NCBI GenBank assembly: GCA_050011895.1
Contig: JBEKIF010000091.1
Coordinates: forward strand, 1 to 12,268
DNA length: 12,268 bases
Source of the DNA: DATBGO01 sp050011895
Lineage (GTDB): Bacteria; Actinomycetota; Actinomycetes; Streptosporangiales; Streptosporangiaceae
Direction of reading: 5' to 3'
Shown: one piece after another, positions 1 through 6,744 of the stretch
How positions within the stretch are numbered: the first letter of the stretch is position 1
Layout of the letters: each line of letters opens with the position of its first letter
Position numbers and translations under genes: made by a program
The notes under the pieces: generated by a model
What the model was told of the DNA's origin: nothing
Database searches by the model: none
The model's input: the letters and a program-made list of their open reading frames with translations, nothing else

Positions 1-1008
1 CGGCGTGGCCTGACCGGCTCGAGAATGTCGGCATCCTCTGCTGGAATGCGGTACTGGCATGACATGCAGCCGGTTACGCCGCTGGTCACAGTGCTGCGGC
101 CAGGACGCGGGAGCCAAACCCGGGAGCCATCCGCCCTCAGACGGCCCTACCGAGCCGTATCGCCGGTCCATCGCGCCGGCCGCCTCCGAGACCTTGTCAG
201 CGAGCTGATGCCGGTACACCGTCCTGGTCACGTTCGAGTTCACGTGCCCGGCTGCGTCGGCGATCCGCTCGATATCCACCCCGGAATCCGACAGCTGGCT
301 GATGAACGTGTGCCGGGTCTCCCGCAGCTGCCAGTTCCAGTCGCGGTCGATGACCGCGCGCTTGCACAGCCGCCGGTAATGATCCCGGACGCCCTGGTTG
401 TGCCGCGGCCTGCCGGTCGGCCCGCAGAACACCAGGCCGCGCTCGTCATATGCGGCGCCCAGCCTGAGACGGTCGGCTGCCTGCACCCGGCGCAGAACGG
501 TCAGGACGCCGCGGACCGGTGCTGGCATGGTCATGGTCCGCTTGCTGCGCTCGGTCTTCAGCTCCCGCAACTCGAGCTGGTAGCCGCCATCCGCGGCAGG
601 CACGCGCTTGAGGCTGACCCGGACCCGGATCACTCCGGAATCGAAATCCACATCTTCCCAACGCAGCCCCAGCAGCTCCCCGGGCCGCATGCCCGTCATG
701 ACCGCAGTGATGATGAATGCGCGCCACCACTCTGTCAGCTTCAGCGCGAGCAGAGCGCGCACCTGGGTTTCCGTGAGTGCCCTCGATTTGCGGGTCACCG
801 CGGCGGGCAGCTCTGCCAGCTCGGCCACGTTCCGGCTGGCCAGCTCGTTCCGCTCGGCCCGGCGGATAGCGCGACGCAGAACAGACCTGGACTGCGACAG
901 TGACCGGGCAGAGTAGCCGGCGCCGGCCAGGCCACGAAGCACGCGCTCGACATCGCCGGCCGCGCGCGGTCCCTGGTCCTCGCCGGCTACCCGGAACCGG
1001 CTGCGCAT
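1..1008 (-). CDS. Tyrosine recombinase (integrative-element integrase), N-terminally truncated, open at left edge
   Basis: Catalytic part of a tyrosine recombinase, the enzyme that inserts and excises integrative elements at tRNA att sites. Numbered from the ATG at 1008, residues about 18-65 are the end of the core-binding domain. The catalytic domain follows, with TGMRPGELLGLRWED (R108), the beta-hairpin lysine in ELKTERSK (K151), RETRHTF (R229, R232, H233), AGHVNSN (H255) and the nucleophile in TVYRHQ (Y265). Arg in place of the first box-II His is common in actinomycete plasmid/ICE integrases of the pSAM2 type (family knowledge). The N-terminal arm-binding domain and about 100-150 residues are missing. 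There is no ribosome binding site before the first ATG, which lies 6 bases past the TetR stop and in the same frame. No stop appears between Y265 and base 1, a tail of more than 70 codons. I read it as a relic; the left end is unseen. Confidence 0.85.
   Translation of the reverse strand, partial: MRSRFRVAGEDQGPRAAGDVERVLRGLAGAGYSARSLSQSRSVLRRAIRRAERNELASRNVAELAELPAAVTRKSRALTETQVRALLALKLTEWWRAFIITAVMTGMRPGELLGLRWEDVDFDSGVIRVRVSLKRVPAADGGYQLELRELKTERSKRTMTMPAPVRGVLTVLRRVQAADRLRLGAAYDERGLVFCGPTGRPRHNQGVRDHYRRLCKRAVIDRDWNWQLRETRHTFISQLSDSGVDIERIADAAGHVNSNVTRTVYRHQLADKVSEAAGAMDRRYGSVGPSEGGWLPGLAPASWPQHCDQRRNRLHVMPVPHSSRGCRHSRAGQATP
109..129. repeat. Tandem TGGCTCCC repeats at the integrase 3' end
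   Basis: The 8-mer TGGCTCCC (minus strand) occurs twice at a 13-base period (plus strand GGGAGCCA at 109-116 and 122-129), downstream of the catalytic tyrosine codon. Short direct repeats just beyond an integrase gene are often arm-type binding sites next to attP; that reading is inference here. Confidence 0.35.
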
Positions 1009-1014
1009 CAGCAG

Positions 1015-1611
1015 CTAGGGGTTGGTGTAGCCGCTCGCGTCGGCTGCGGCGGTCGCGGCCGGTTGGTTCTGGGTGCCGTGCAGGAACAGTGTGGTGATGA
1101 GCGCGGCGGCTTTCTCGGTACCGGCCTGGTGGTCGGCGGCCATGCGGCCTGCGGCCCGGAGCAGGTAGCCGAGCAGGTAGCCGAGTTCGCCGGCGGTGAG
1201 GTCGCTGCGGAGGGTGCCGTCGTTGATGCCGCGGCGCAGCACCGCCTGGATCATGGTCCCGATCTGCTGTTCGACGGCGCCGCCGGGGTCGGCCGAGTCG
1301 GCGACGGCGGCGTATTTGCTGCCGGCCGCGGCGACGACGCGGGCGATGCGGGCGATTGCCTCGGGAACGGGGACGGCGTCCAGGTCGGCCTCGGCGAGGC
1401 GGGTGGCGGCCTCGTTGAGGCCGGCGGTGGTCAGGGCCGCCAGCAGCTGCTCGCGGGTCGGGAAGTACCGGTACAAGGTGGCCCGGGACACGCCGGCGGC
1501 CGCGGCGACGTCGGCCATGCTGGGCGGCTTGCCGCCCGCGGCCAGCAGGTCCGCGGCCACGTCGAGGATCGTCTCGGCGACCCGTTCCTGGACGGCTGTG
1601 CTCTTCGTCAT
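1015..1611 (-). CDS. TetR/AcrR-family transcriptional repressor
   Basis: A 198-residue TetR regulator, the usual length. Residues about 10-58 form the N-terminal DNA-binding domain, with the helix-turn-helix in MADVAAAAGVSRATLYRYF followed by PTREQLLAAL. The rest is the helical ligand-binding and dimerisation half, including GYLLGYLLRAAGRMAA. It is divergent from the MMPL exporter at 1716 with 104 bases between the starts, the standard arrangement for a drug-responsive repressor controlling itself and its pump. There is no Shine-Dalgarno at the ATG, but a TAAACT -10-like box ends 7 bases before it, so a leaderless transcript is likely. The ligand cannot be read from sequence. Its stop (TAG, 1015-1017) is followed in the same frame by the integrase fragment. 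Confidence 0.93.
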   Translation of the reverse strand: MTKSTAVQERVAETILDVAADLLAAGGKPPSMADVAAAAGVSRATLYRYFPTREQLLAALTTAGLNEAATRLAEADLDAVPVPEAIARIARVVAAAGSKYAAVADSADPGGAVEQQIGTMIQAVLRRGINDGTLRSDLTAGELGYLLGYLLRAAGRMAADHQAGTEKAAALITTLFLHGTQNQPAATAAADASGYTNP

Positions 1612-1618
1612 GCCCCAG

Positions 1619-1648
1619 AGTTTACATCACTGACTCGACGCTAGACAA
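1619..1648 (-). promoter_or_regulatory. Probable leaderless promoter of the tetR gene
   Basis: On the minus strand, a -35-like TTGTCT (1648-1643) and a -10-like TAAACT (1624-1619) are separated by 18 bases. The -10 box ends 7 bases before the ATG at 1611, which would place the transcription start at or next to the start codon. Seen by motif only. Confidence 0.45.
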
Positions 1649-1663
1649 TCTATCTCGGATATG

Positions 1664-1677
1664 AGACATTTATGTCT
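1664..1677. promoter_or_regulatory. Palindromic candidate TetR operator
   Basis: AGACAT TT ATGTCT is a perfect 14-bp palindrome between the divergent tetR and MMPL genes, 39 bases before the MMPL start. A plus-strand promoter guess, TTTACA (1621-1626) with 17 bases to GACAAT (1644-1649), would place it just downstream of the MMPL start site, where a repressor would block transcription. Dyad symmetry and position are seen; binding by the neighbouring TetR is inferred. Confidence 0.55.
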
Positions 1678-1715
1678 TGTAAAGAGGGTAATGCGTCTAG
1701 AGACAGGAGACGGAC

Positions 1716-3932
1716 ATGGCTTCGATGGCTCGCTGGTGCTACCGGCGCCGGGCATGGGTTCTGATCGGATGGGTGGCACTCCTGGTGGTCCTGGGGGCGG
1801 GCGGCCGGGCCGCCGGGTCGGCGTACTCCGACACCCTCACCCTGCCGGGAACCGGGTCGACGGCCGCGCTGCACCTGGAGGAACAGGCGTTCCCCGGGCA
1901 CGCCGGGGACCAGGACACGATCGTCTGGCGGGCCAGCACTGGCAGTGTGCGCGCCCCGGCGGTCCGCGCCGAGATCACGGCCATGCTGGCCCGCGTCGCC
2001 GCCGCGCCCGGGGTGGCGTCAGTGGTCAGCCCGTACTCCGCCCGCGGCGCCGCCCAGGTCAGCCGCGACGGGCAGATCGCTTATGCGACCGTGGTGTTCG
2101 ACGCCCAGGCAAACAGCCTGCCCGCAGCCGAGGTCACCCACGTCGTCCACGTCGCCGAGGCGGCCCGGGCCCCCGGCCTGCAGGTCGACCTGGGCGGGCA
2201 GGCGGTGGAGAACGCGCTGCGGCCCTCGGTCGGCATCAGCGCCGCCGTCGGGGTGGTGGCCGCGGCGGTGGTGCTGTTCATCGCGTTCGGCTCGCTGCTG
2301 GCCATGCTGCTGCCGCTGGCGGTCGCGATCGCCGGGCTGGTCTCCGGCCTGATGACGGTCGGGCTGGCGTCGCACGCGGTGAGCATTCCCTCGATCGGCC
2401 CGACGCTGGGCGTCCTGATCGGACTGGGCGTGGGCATCGACTACGCGCTGTTCATCGTCACCCGGCACCGCACCAACCTCAAGGCCGGGATGACCCCCCA
2501 AGACGCGGCGGCCGGCGCGCTGAACACCTCCGGCCGCGCGGTCCTGTTCGCCGGCACCACGGTGTGCATCGCCCTGCTCGGGATGCTCGTGCTGGGCGTC
2601 GGCTACGTTTCCGGCCTGGGCATCGCCGCGGCGATCACGGTCCTGTTCACGGTGGCCGCCGCCACCACCCTGCTGCCCGCGCTGCTCGGCTTCCTGGGCC
2701 TGCGGGTGCTGTCCCGCCGGGAACGCCGCCGGCTGGCAGCCGGCCGCCGCGCCCACGACGGCGCGTCCACCCGGTGGGCCCGGCTGGCCGGGTTCGTGCA
2801 GCGCCACCCCGCCCCGCTGGCTGCCGCAGCCGCCGCGGTGATGGTCGCGCTCACCATCCCGGTGCTGTCGCTGCGGCTGGGCTCCTCCGACGCGGCCAAC
2901 GACCCGGCCGCCTCCACCACCCACCACGCCTACCAGCTGCTCGCCGACGGTTTCGGCCCCGGCTTCAACGGGCCCCTGCAGCTGGCCGGCACCACCAGCA
3001 CCCCCGCTGATGCGGCCGCGTTCACCCGGCTGGCCGACACGCTGAAGACCGAGCCCGGCATCGCCGCGGTCTCCGCGGCCGTCCCCGGCCAAGGCGCCTC
3101 GGTGATCAGCGTGACACCTACCACCTCGCCAGAGGCCGCAGCCACCAGCACCCTCATCGGCCACCTGCGCGACGCCGTCATCCCCGCCGCCGAGCACGGC
3201 ACCAGCCTGCGCGTCTACGTCGGCGGCATCACCGCCACCAACGGCGACTTCGCCGCCGTCATCGGCCACAAGCTGCTGCTGTTCATCGGAGTCATCCTCG
3301 GCCTGGGGTTCCTGCTGCTGCTGCTGGCCTTCCGCAGCCTGCTCATCCCCGCGGTCGCTGCGGTGATGAACCTGCTCGCCGCGGGCGCATCCTTCGGCGT
3401 GCTGGTCGCCATCTTCCAGTACGGCTGGGGATTGCGGCTGCTCAACCTCGGCCAGGCCGGCCCGGTCGAATCGTTCCTGCCGGTCCTGATGCTCGCCGTC
3501 TTGTTCGGCCTGTCCACCGACTACGAGGTGTTCCTGGTCTCCCGGATCCGCGAGGAATGGGCCGCCACCGGCGACAACCACCAGGCGGTGCGCACCGGGC
3601 AGGGCAGCACCGGCCGGGTCATCATCGCCGCCGCCACCATCATGATCCTGGTGTTCGGCGCGTTCATCCTGTCCGGCCAGCAGATCACCGGCGAGTTCGG
3701 CATCGGCCTGGCGGCCGCGGTCCTGCTCGACGCGTTCATCCTGCGCACCGTCCTGGTCCCGGCCCTGATGCACCTGTCCGGCCGCGCGAACTGGTGGCTG
3801 CCCGGCTGGCTGGACCGCCTCCTCCCGCACCTGTCCATCGAGCCCGCCACCCAGCCACCCGCCCCGGCCAGCCCGGCGCCCGCCATGGCAGCCGCACGCC
3901 ACCTGGCACTCAGCGGCAGGAAGCCGGACTAG
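1716..3932 (+). CDS. MMPL/RND-family transporter (proton-driven exporter)
   Basis: A 738-residue membrane exporter of the MMPL branch of the RND superfamily, which moves lipids or hydrophobic drugs using the proton gradient. Hydrophobic helix 1 is at about 14-32, then an extracytoplasmic domain (33-170). A bundle of five helices follows (about 172-325), with the proton-relay motif GVGIDYALF (D242-Y243). Another helix (about 367-387), a second soluble domain and five more helices (about 520-685) follow, with the matching GLSTDYEVFLVSR (D602-Y603). This is the duplicated 12-helix plan, complete and of normal length. AGGAGA at 1705-1710 sets the start. The tail after 690 is Pro/Ala-rich. It is paired with the divergent TetR gene and ends before a strong terminator. 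The substrate is unknown. Confidence 0.95.
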   Translation: MASMARWCYRRRAWVLIGWVALLVVLGAGGRAAGSAYSDTLTLPGTGSTAALHLEEQAFPGHAGDQDTIVWRASTGSVRAPAVRAEITAMLARVAAAPGVASVVSPYSARGAAQVSRDGQIAYATVVFDAQANSLPAAEVTHVVHVAEAARAPGLQVDLGGQAVENALRPSVGISAAVGVVAAAVVLFIAFGSLLAMLLPLAVAIAGLVSGLMTVGLASHAVSIPSIGPTLGVLIGLGVGIDYALFIVTRHRTNLKAGMTPQDAAAGALNTSGRAVLFAGTTVCIALLGMLVLGVGYVSGLGIAAAITVLFTVAAATTLLPALLGFLGLRVLSRRERRRLAAGRRAHDGASTRWARLAGFVQRHPAPLAAAAAAVMVALTIPVLSLRLGSSDAANDPAASTTHHAYQLLADGFGPGFNGPLQLAGTTSTPADAAAFTRLADTLKTEPGIAAVSAAVPGQGASVISVTPTTSPEAAATSTLIGHLRDAVIPAAEHGTSLRVYVGGITATNGDFAAVIGHKLLLFIGVILGLGFLLLLLAFRSLLIPAVAAVMNLLAAGASFGVLVAIFQYGWGLRLLNLGQAGPVESFLPVLMLAVLFGLSTDYEVFLVSRIREEWAATGDNHQAVRTGQGSTGRVIIAAATIMILVFGAFILSGQQITGEFGIGLAAAVLLDAFILRTVLVPALMHLSGRANWWLPGWLDRLLPHLSIEPATQPPAPASPAPAMAAARHLALSGRKPD

Positions 3933-3968
3933 CTCCCCGCGCCGCCATCCGGCAGAGCTAGCCCACCA

Positions 3969-4006
3969 GGGACCGGCCCGGCTACCCCCCGAGCCGGGCC
4001 GGTCCC
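3969..4006 (+). terminator. Hairpin terminator after the MMPL gene
   Basis: GGGACCGGCCCGGC (3969-3982) and its exact complement GCCGGGCCGGTCCC (3993-4006) form a 14-bp stem around a 10-base loop, 36 bases after the stop. There is no T-run, as is usual for actinomycete terminators. Confidence 0.8.
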
Positions 4007-4187
4007 GCAGTTAAAACCTGGCGCGGGCCTGGGCGCCTTCAGCCGACCGGCCCCGGCGACGCCGGGCAGATCCTGATCGAAGGTGCCCCGAGACCCCGCC
4101 GATCAGCGCCTGAGGCAGATAGCTGCCCGCTCAAAACGCGGGTAGTGGATCATGGCCGAGACACTCCGAGGAGGACGTTGGGCACAA

Positions 4188-4240
4188 TGAGCCTGCCCCG
4201 GTTCTCCTGACAGGGCCGTCCGGGAACCGGGCCAGGCTCA
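4188..4240. repeat. Long imperfect inverted repeat directly before an RBS
   Basis: The arms TGAGCCTGCCCCGGTTC (4188-4204) and GAACCGGGCCAGGCTCA (4224-4240) pair over 17 positions with one C:C mismatch. The 19-base loop can add a GAC/GTC pairing. It ends a few bases before the purine-rich GGGAGGGGAG that serves the GTG at 4261. It could be a leader-RNA hairpin, a large operator, or a scar of an inserted element. Confidence 0.65.
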
Positions 4241-4260
4241 CAACGGGAGGGGAGCAGCAG

Positions 4261-4587
4261 GTGTTCGCTCGTAGGATCGTGGACTTCACGGGCCCCGATG
4301 ACGTTCAGTGGGCCGAGATCCCCACCGTCAAGGTGAACCGGCTCCTGCTGGGCAACACCAGCGTGCTGGGCGCCGCCTCCCGGGAGTTTTTCGAGCAGCA
4401 TCCGCCAACGGCGGCCGCCCTGTGGGCCCAGCTGGTCAAGCTGCGACGGGCCGGAACGCTGCCCGATCCTCCCGTTGAGCAATACCCGTTCGCTGACGCC
4501 CGCAGCGCCCTGCGCGCAATCGCCGACCGCAAAGCCCAGGGCAAGATCGTGCTCAGCAGGCAGGCGCAACTTCAACCTGTGCGGTGA
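4261..4587 (+). pseudogene. Zinc/quinone-type medium-chain oxidoreductase relic with an internal deletion
   Basis: The 108-residue frame has a GTG start with a clear RBS (GGGAGGGGAG). The first 20 residues (RRIVDFTGPDDVQWAEI) look like the opening strand of a quinone oxidoreductase. The frame then moves straight into IPTVKVNRLLLGNTSVLGA, EQYPFADARSALRAIADRKA and GKIVL, which is the C-terminal end of the same family. The middle of a normal protein of about 320 residues, including most of the catalytic domain and the Rossmann nucleotide-binding core, is absent. This suggests an in-frame internal deletion with the original start and stop kept. It cannot be a working oxidoreductase; whether it is expressed is unknown. 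Confidence 0.7.
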
Positions 4588-4672
4588 GCCAAGGCCCGGG
4601 CCGCTTCGGGCATCCTCACCAGGGCCAGTACCAAGCCGAGCGCTCGCCTGATATCGGCTCGTAAGCGGCGAA

Positions 4673-4687
4673 GCCCGGCAGCCGGGC
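4673..4687. terminator. Short GC palindrome after the oxidoreductase relic
   Basis: GCCCGGCAGCCGGGC folds as a 6-bp stem with a 3-base loop, 86 bases after the relic's stop. It may be its original terminator. Confidence 0.3.
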
Positions 4688-4842
4688 GCGCCCTCAAGCT
4701 CGTAGCGGACTGTCGCCGCTACCCGGAACCACGTCGACCCGGTACACAAAATGGAGTAAAGCCTCAGCGGACGCCAGACCGCGCGGGCGGCGGTGCCCGA
4801 GGCACCGTCCGGCAAAAGTGAGAGCCCGGTGCCGGCGGAGAC

Positions 4843-4919
4843 CCAGTGACCCGCGCCAGATCTACCAGACCTCGACCCGCGCCTGCACCTAGCGCAGGCA
4901 AGCGCAGGCGCGTCACTGG
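4843..4919. repeat. Nested inverted repeat in gene-free DNA
   Basis: The outer arms CCAGTGAC+GCGCC (4843-4850, 4853-4857) and GGCGC+GTCACTGG (4907-4919) pair over 13 positions with a 2-base bulge. Inside, CGCGCCTGC (4878-4886) can pair with GCAGGCGCG (4904-4912), or a 6-bp part of it with GCAGGC at 4894-4899, so alternative folds compete. Function unknown: structured RNA, recombination site or element end are all possible. Confidence 0.5.
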
Positions 4920-5258
4920 CCACGCGGAGCCGCGTAGCTGCGAGCGCCCAGAACCGGTGGATCTGAACGCCAACTGCGAGAATCTGGATCCACAGAGGAC
5001 CAGCGCCTATTCAGCAGATCAGAAACTCGGCGACCTGATGCGTCTGCTCACGCGATGTGATTGGTCCTCGACCTGAGCGAAGCGCACACTCCCGCCGTTC
5101 TGATCGGCTGTCCGCTCGATCATCGCGGTCGTCCTCGCAGTACCGAAACATTCGATCTGGCGCGCCAGCTCCCGATGCCAGGGCGTCCATGACCGCCGCC
5201 AGAGCGGAACGCCTGGCCTCTCGGGCGAGCACAGCGAAGTGGTCCGATCCGGAGCCGG

Positions 5259-5283
5259 CAGCAGCGCGCTGGGCGCGCTGCTG
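5259..5283. terminator. Strong 11-bp hairpin, possible terminator
   Basis: CAGCAGCGCGC (5259-5269) and GCGCGCTGCTG (5273-5283) are perfect complements with a 3-base loop. No gene of known identity ends next to it, so the terminator reading is tentative. Confidence 0.35.
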
Positions 5284-5618
5284 TCATTCGGCCGAGCTGG
5301 ACCCCGGGCAAGCCGCCGGGCGTGGCAAGCTCGCCGGGGGGGCTGACTATGGGTCAACCCTCAGCGGCAAGAGGGCCAAGCCGCCTTGGCTCAATCGCCT
5401 CTGGCCCGTCTTGCTCTAGGGAATGACCTGGCAGCTGATCCAGCAGATGCGAGAACGGTTCACCGGTTGGCAGTTCGAACTGCTCCGTCAGCCCGGCCGG
5501 ACTGTAGCGTAGTGTGCAACTCGGCTTGCGCCGCAGCGGAACCAGCATCGTCCTGCCCGACGACAACCCGATCATCGACCGCATGCGAAGCGGTTCGTGC
5601 GCATGTACTCTCGCAGCG

Positions 5619-6659
5619 ATGACAAGAGGGGCGGAGATCCGGTTCTTGCACTTCGCTGGTCGTCGTGTCGCTTACGCGGTGACCGGCGCCGGGCCGCCGC
5701 TCGTCGCCCCGGCGTGGTGGGTCAGTCACCTGGAGCTCGACTGGGAGGATCAGGCCTTCCGGGGGCTGTGGGAGTCGATTGGCGCGGGCTACACCGCGGT
5801 GCGCTATGACCGGCTCGGTGTCGGTATGTCTGATCGCGATCTGCGCGACGAGGACCTGACGCTCGACAGTGAGGTTGCGCTGCTGGGTGCTGTTCTCGAC
5901 GAGCTGGCACTGCAAAAGGTCGTGTTGGTCACCGGTTCGTCGGGAGGCTGCGCGGCGGTCGCGTTTGCGGCTCGTTTCCCTGAGCGGGTGGATCGTCTGC
6001 TGCTTTATGGCGCGTACGCCGACGGCTCCTCGATCGCCTCACCGGAACTGCGCGACGCGATCATCGCAACCGTGCGCTCGCACTGGGGGCTGGGTTCGCG
6101 TCTGCTTGCTGACCTGTTCCTCGGCGACGCCGGCAGTGCTGAGCAGGAGCGGCTGGCGCGCCATCAGCGGGCAGCGGCGAGCCCGCAGACCGCGGCGGCG
6201 TTGCTGGAACTCTTCTACCGCAACGATGTCCGGGCAGAGCTGGCGCGGGTGCGCGCCCCGGCTCTGGTCGTGCACCGTCGTGGCGACCGCGCGATCCCTT
6301 ACCACCTCGGCCGCGAGCTCGCGGCGGGGATCCCCAAGGCGACGCTGATCCCGCTCACGGGGACCGCTCATTTCCCGTGGGCCGGAGATACGCAGTCGGT
6401 GGCGCGCGCGATGCGCTCGGTGCTGGCACCCGAAGCTCCGGTCCATGGTGCCGGAGAGCCCGCGGCGGTGCTACTCTCCAGCCGAGAGCGCGAGGTGCTG
6501 GCGCTGGTGGCGAAGGGGCTGAGCGACCCGGAAATTGCCGAGCAGCTGGTCCTGAGCCAGCACACCGTGCACCGCCACGTCGCGAACATCCGCACTAAGC
6601 TCGGGCGCGGTTCGCGTACGGCGGCGGTCGCTGAGGCAGCGCGCCTGGGCCTGCTCTGA
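5619..6659 (+). CDS. Alpha/beta hydrolase fused to a C-terminal LuxR helix-turn-helix
   Basis: A 346-residue two-domain protein. Residues about 1-275 are an alpha/beta hydrolase: PAWWVSHLELDWED near the oxyanion position, RYDRLGVGMSD, the nucleophile elbow GSSGG (S108), the acid in HRRGDRAIPYHLG (D223) and the base in GTAHFPWAG (H251). The catalytic triad is complete. Residues about 285-346 are a LuxR/GerE DNA-binding domain (LSSREREVLALVAKGLSD, then EIAEQLVLSQHTVHRHVANI). This architecture is known in actinomycetes; it presumably senses or hydrolyses a small ester or lactone and controls transcription, but no ligand can be named. I chose the ATG at 5619 because the hydrolase fold begins just after it (EIRFLHFAGRRVAYA), although the frame is open from 5514. 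There is no SD; a TACTCT box (5606-5611) ends 7 bases before it, suggesting a leaderless start. Confidence 0.9.
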   Translation: MTRGAEIRFLHFAGRRVAYAVTGAGPPLVAPAWWVSHLELDWEDQAFRGLWESIGAGYTAVRYDRLGVGMSDRDLRDEDLTLDSEVALLGAVLDELALQKVVLVTGSSGGCAAVAFAARFPERVDRLLLYGAYADGSSIASPELRDAIIATVRSHWGLGSRLLADLFLGDAGSAEQERLARHQRAAASPQTAAALLELFYRNDVRAELARVRAPALVVHRRGDRAIPYHLGRELAAGIPKATLIPLTGTAHFPWAGDTQSVARAMRSVLAPEAPVHGAGEPAAVLLSSREREVLALVAKGLSDPEIAEQLVLSQHTVHRHVANIRTKLGRGSRTAAVAEAARLGLL

Positions 6660-6675
6660 CGCCGATCACCCGAAC

Positions 6676-6698
6676 GGGCCATCCTGGTGAGATGGCCC
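6676..6698 (+). terminator. Hairpin between the hydrolase-LuxR gene and the methyltransferase
   Basis: GGGCCATC (6676-6683) and GATGGCCC (6691-6698) pair perfectly around a 7-base loop, 16 bases after the stop codon. It probably ends the hydrolase-LuxR transcript, so the methyltransferase may have its own promoter. Confidence 0.55.
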
Positions 6699-6744
6699 CG
6701 GTGAGCGATGCGGCCGAAACCTCCTCGTCCGTACCGTCGCCTGC

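Larger units (their letters stand above)
3933..4260. other. Gene-free spacer between MMPL and the oxidoreductase relic
   Basis: No coding region is supported here. It holds the MMPL terminator (3969-4006), a 7-bp inverted repeat CTGATCG and CGATCAG near 4072-4112, a small CCCGC and GCGGG hairpin near 4127-4143, and the large hairpin at 4188-4240. Confidence 0.6.
4588..5618. other. About 1 kb without a recognisable gene
   Basis: Open frames exist on both strands, but none resembles a known protein, has a good RBS or is conserved-looking to me. A frame at 5424-5513 encodes a 29-residue peptide beginning MTWQLIQQMRERFTGW with no clear RBS; it may be a gene fragment. The stretch does hold several inverted repeats, at 4673-4687, 4843-4919 and 5259-5283. 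It is probably eroded accessory DNA. Confidence 0.5.

Noticed and set aside
25..903. Long plus-strand open frame opposite the integrase
   Set aside because: It is the antisense of the integrase frame, Pro/Arg/His-rich with no domain, RBS or family resemblance.
1063..1644. Plus-strand open frame opposite the TetR gene
   Set aside because: Gly-rich antisense product caused by high GC; the minus strand has the clear TetR domain.
1661..3010. 449-codon open frame overlapping the MMPL gene in another frame
   Set aside because: Arg/Pro/Gly-rich low-complexity product; the MMPL frame has motifs, helices and an RBS.
2019..3902. 627-codon minus-strand open frame under the MMPL gene
   Set aside because: Antisense shadow made of Gly/Gln/Asp repeats, typical of the complement of GC-rich codons.
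4150..4923. 257-codon minus-strand frame across the oxidoreductase relic
   Set aside because: It runs antisense through the relic and the inverted repeats, with no recognisable domain or RBS.
5019..5357. Minus-strand frames in 5.0-5.6 kb as a transposase or regulator
   Set aside because: I compared them mentally with IS and regulator families and found no convincing motif, so no gene is called.
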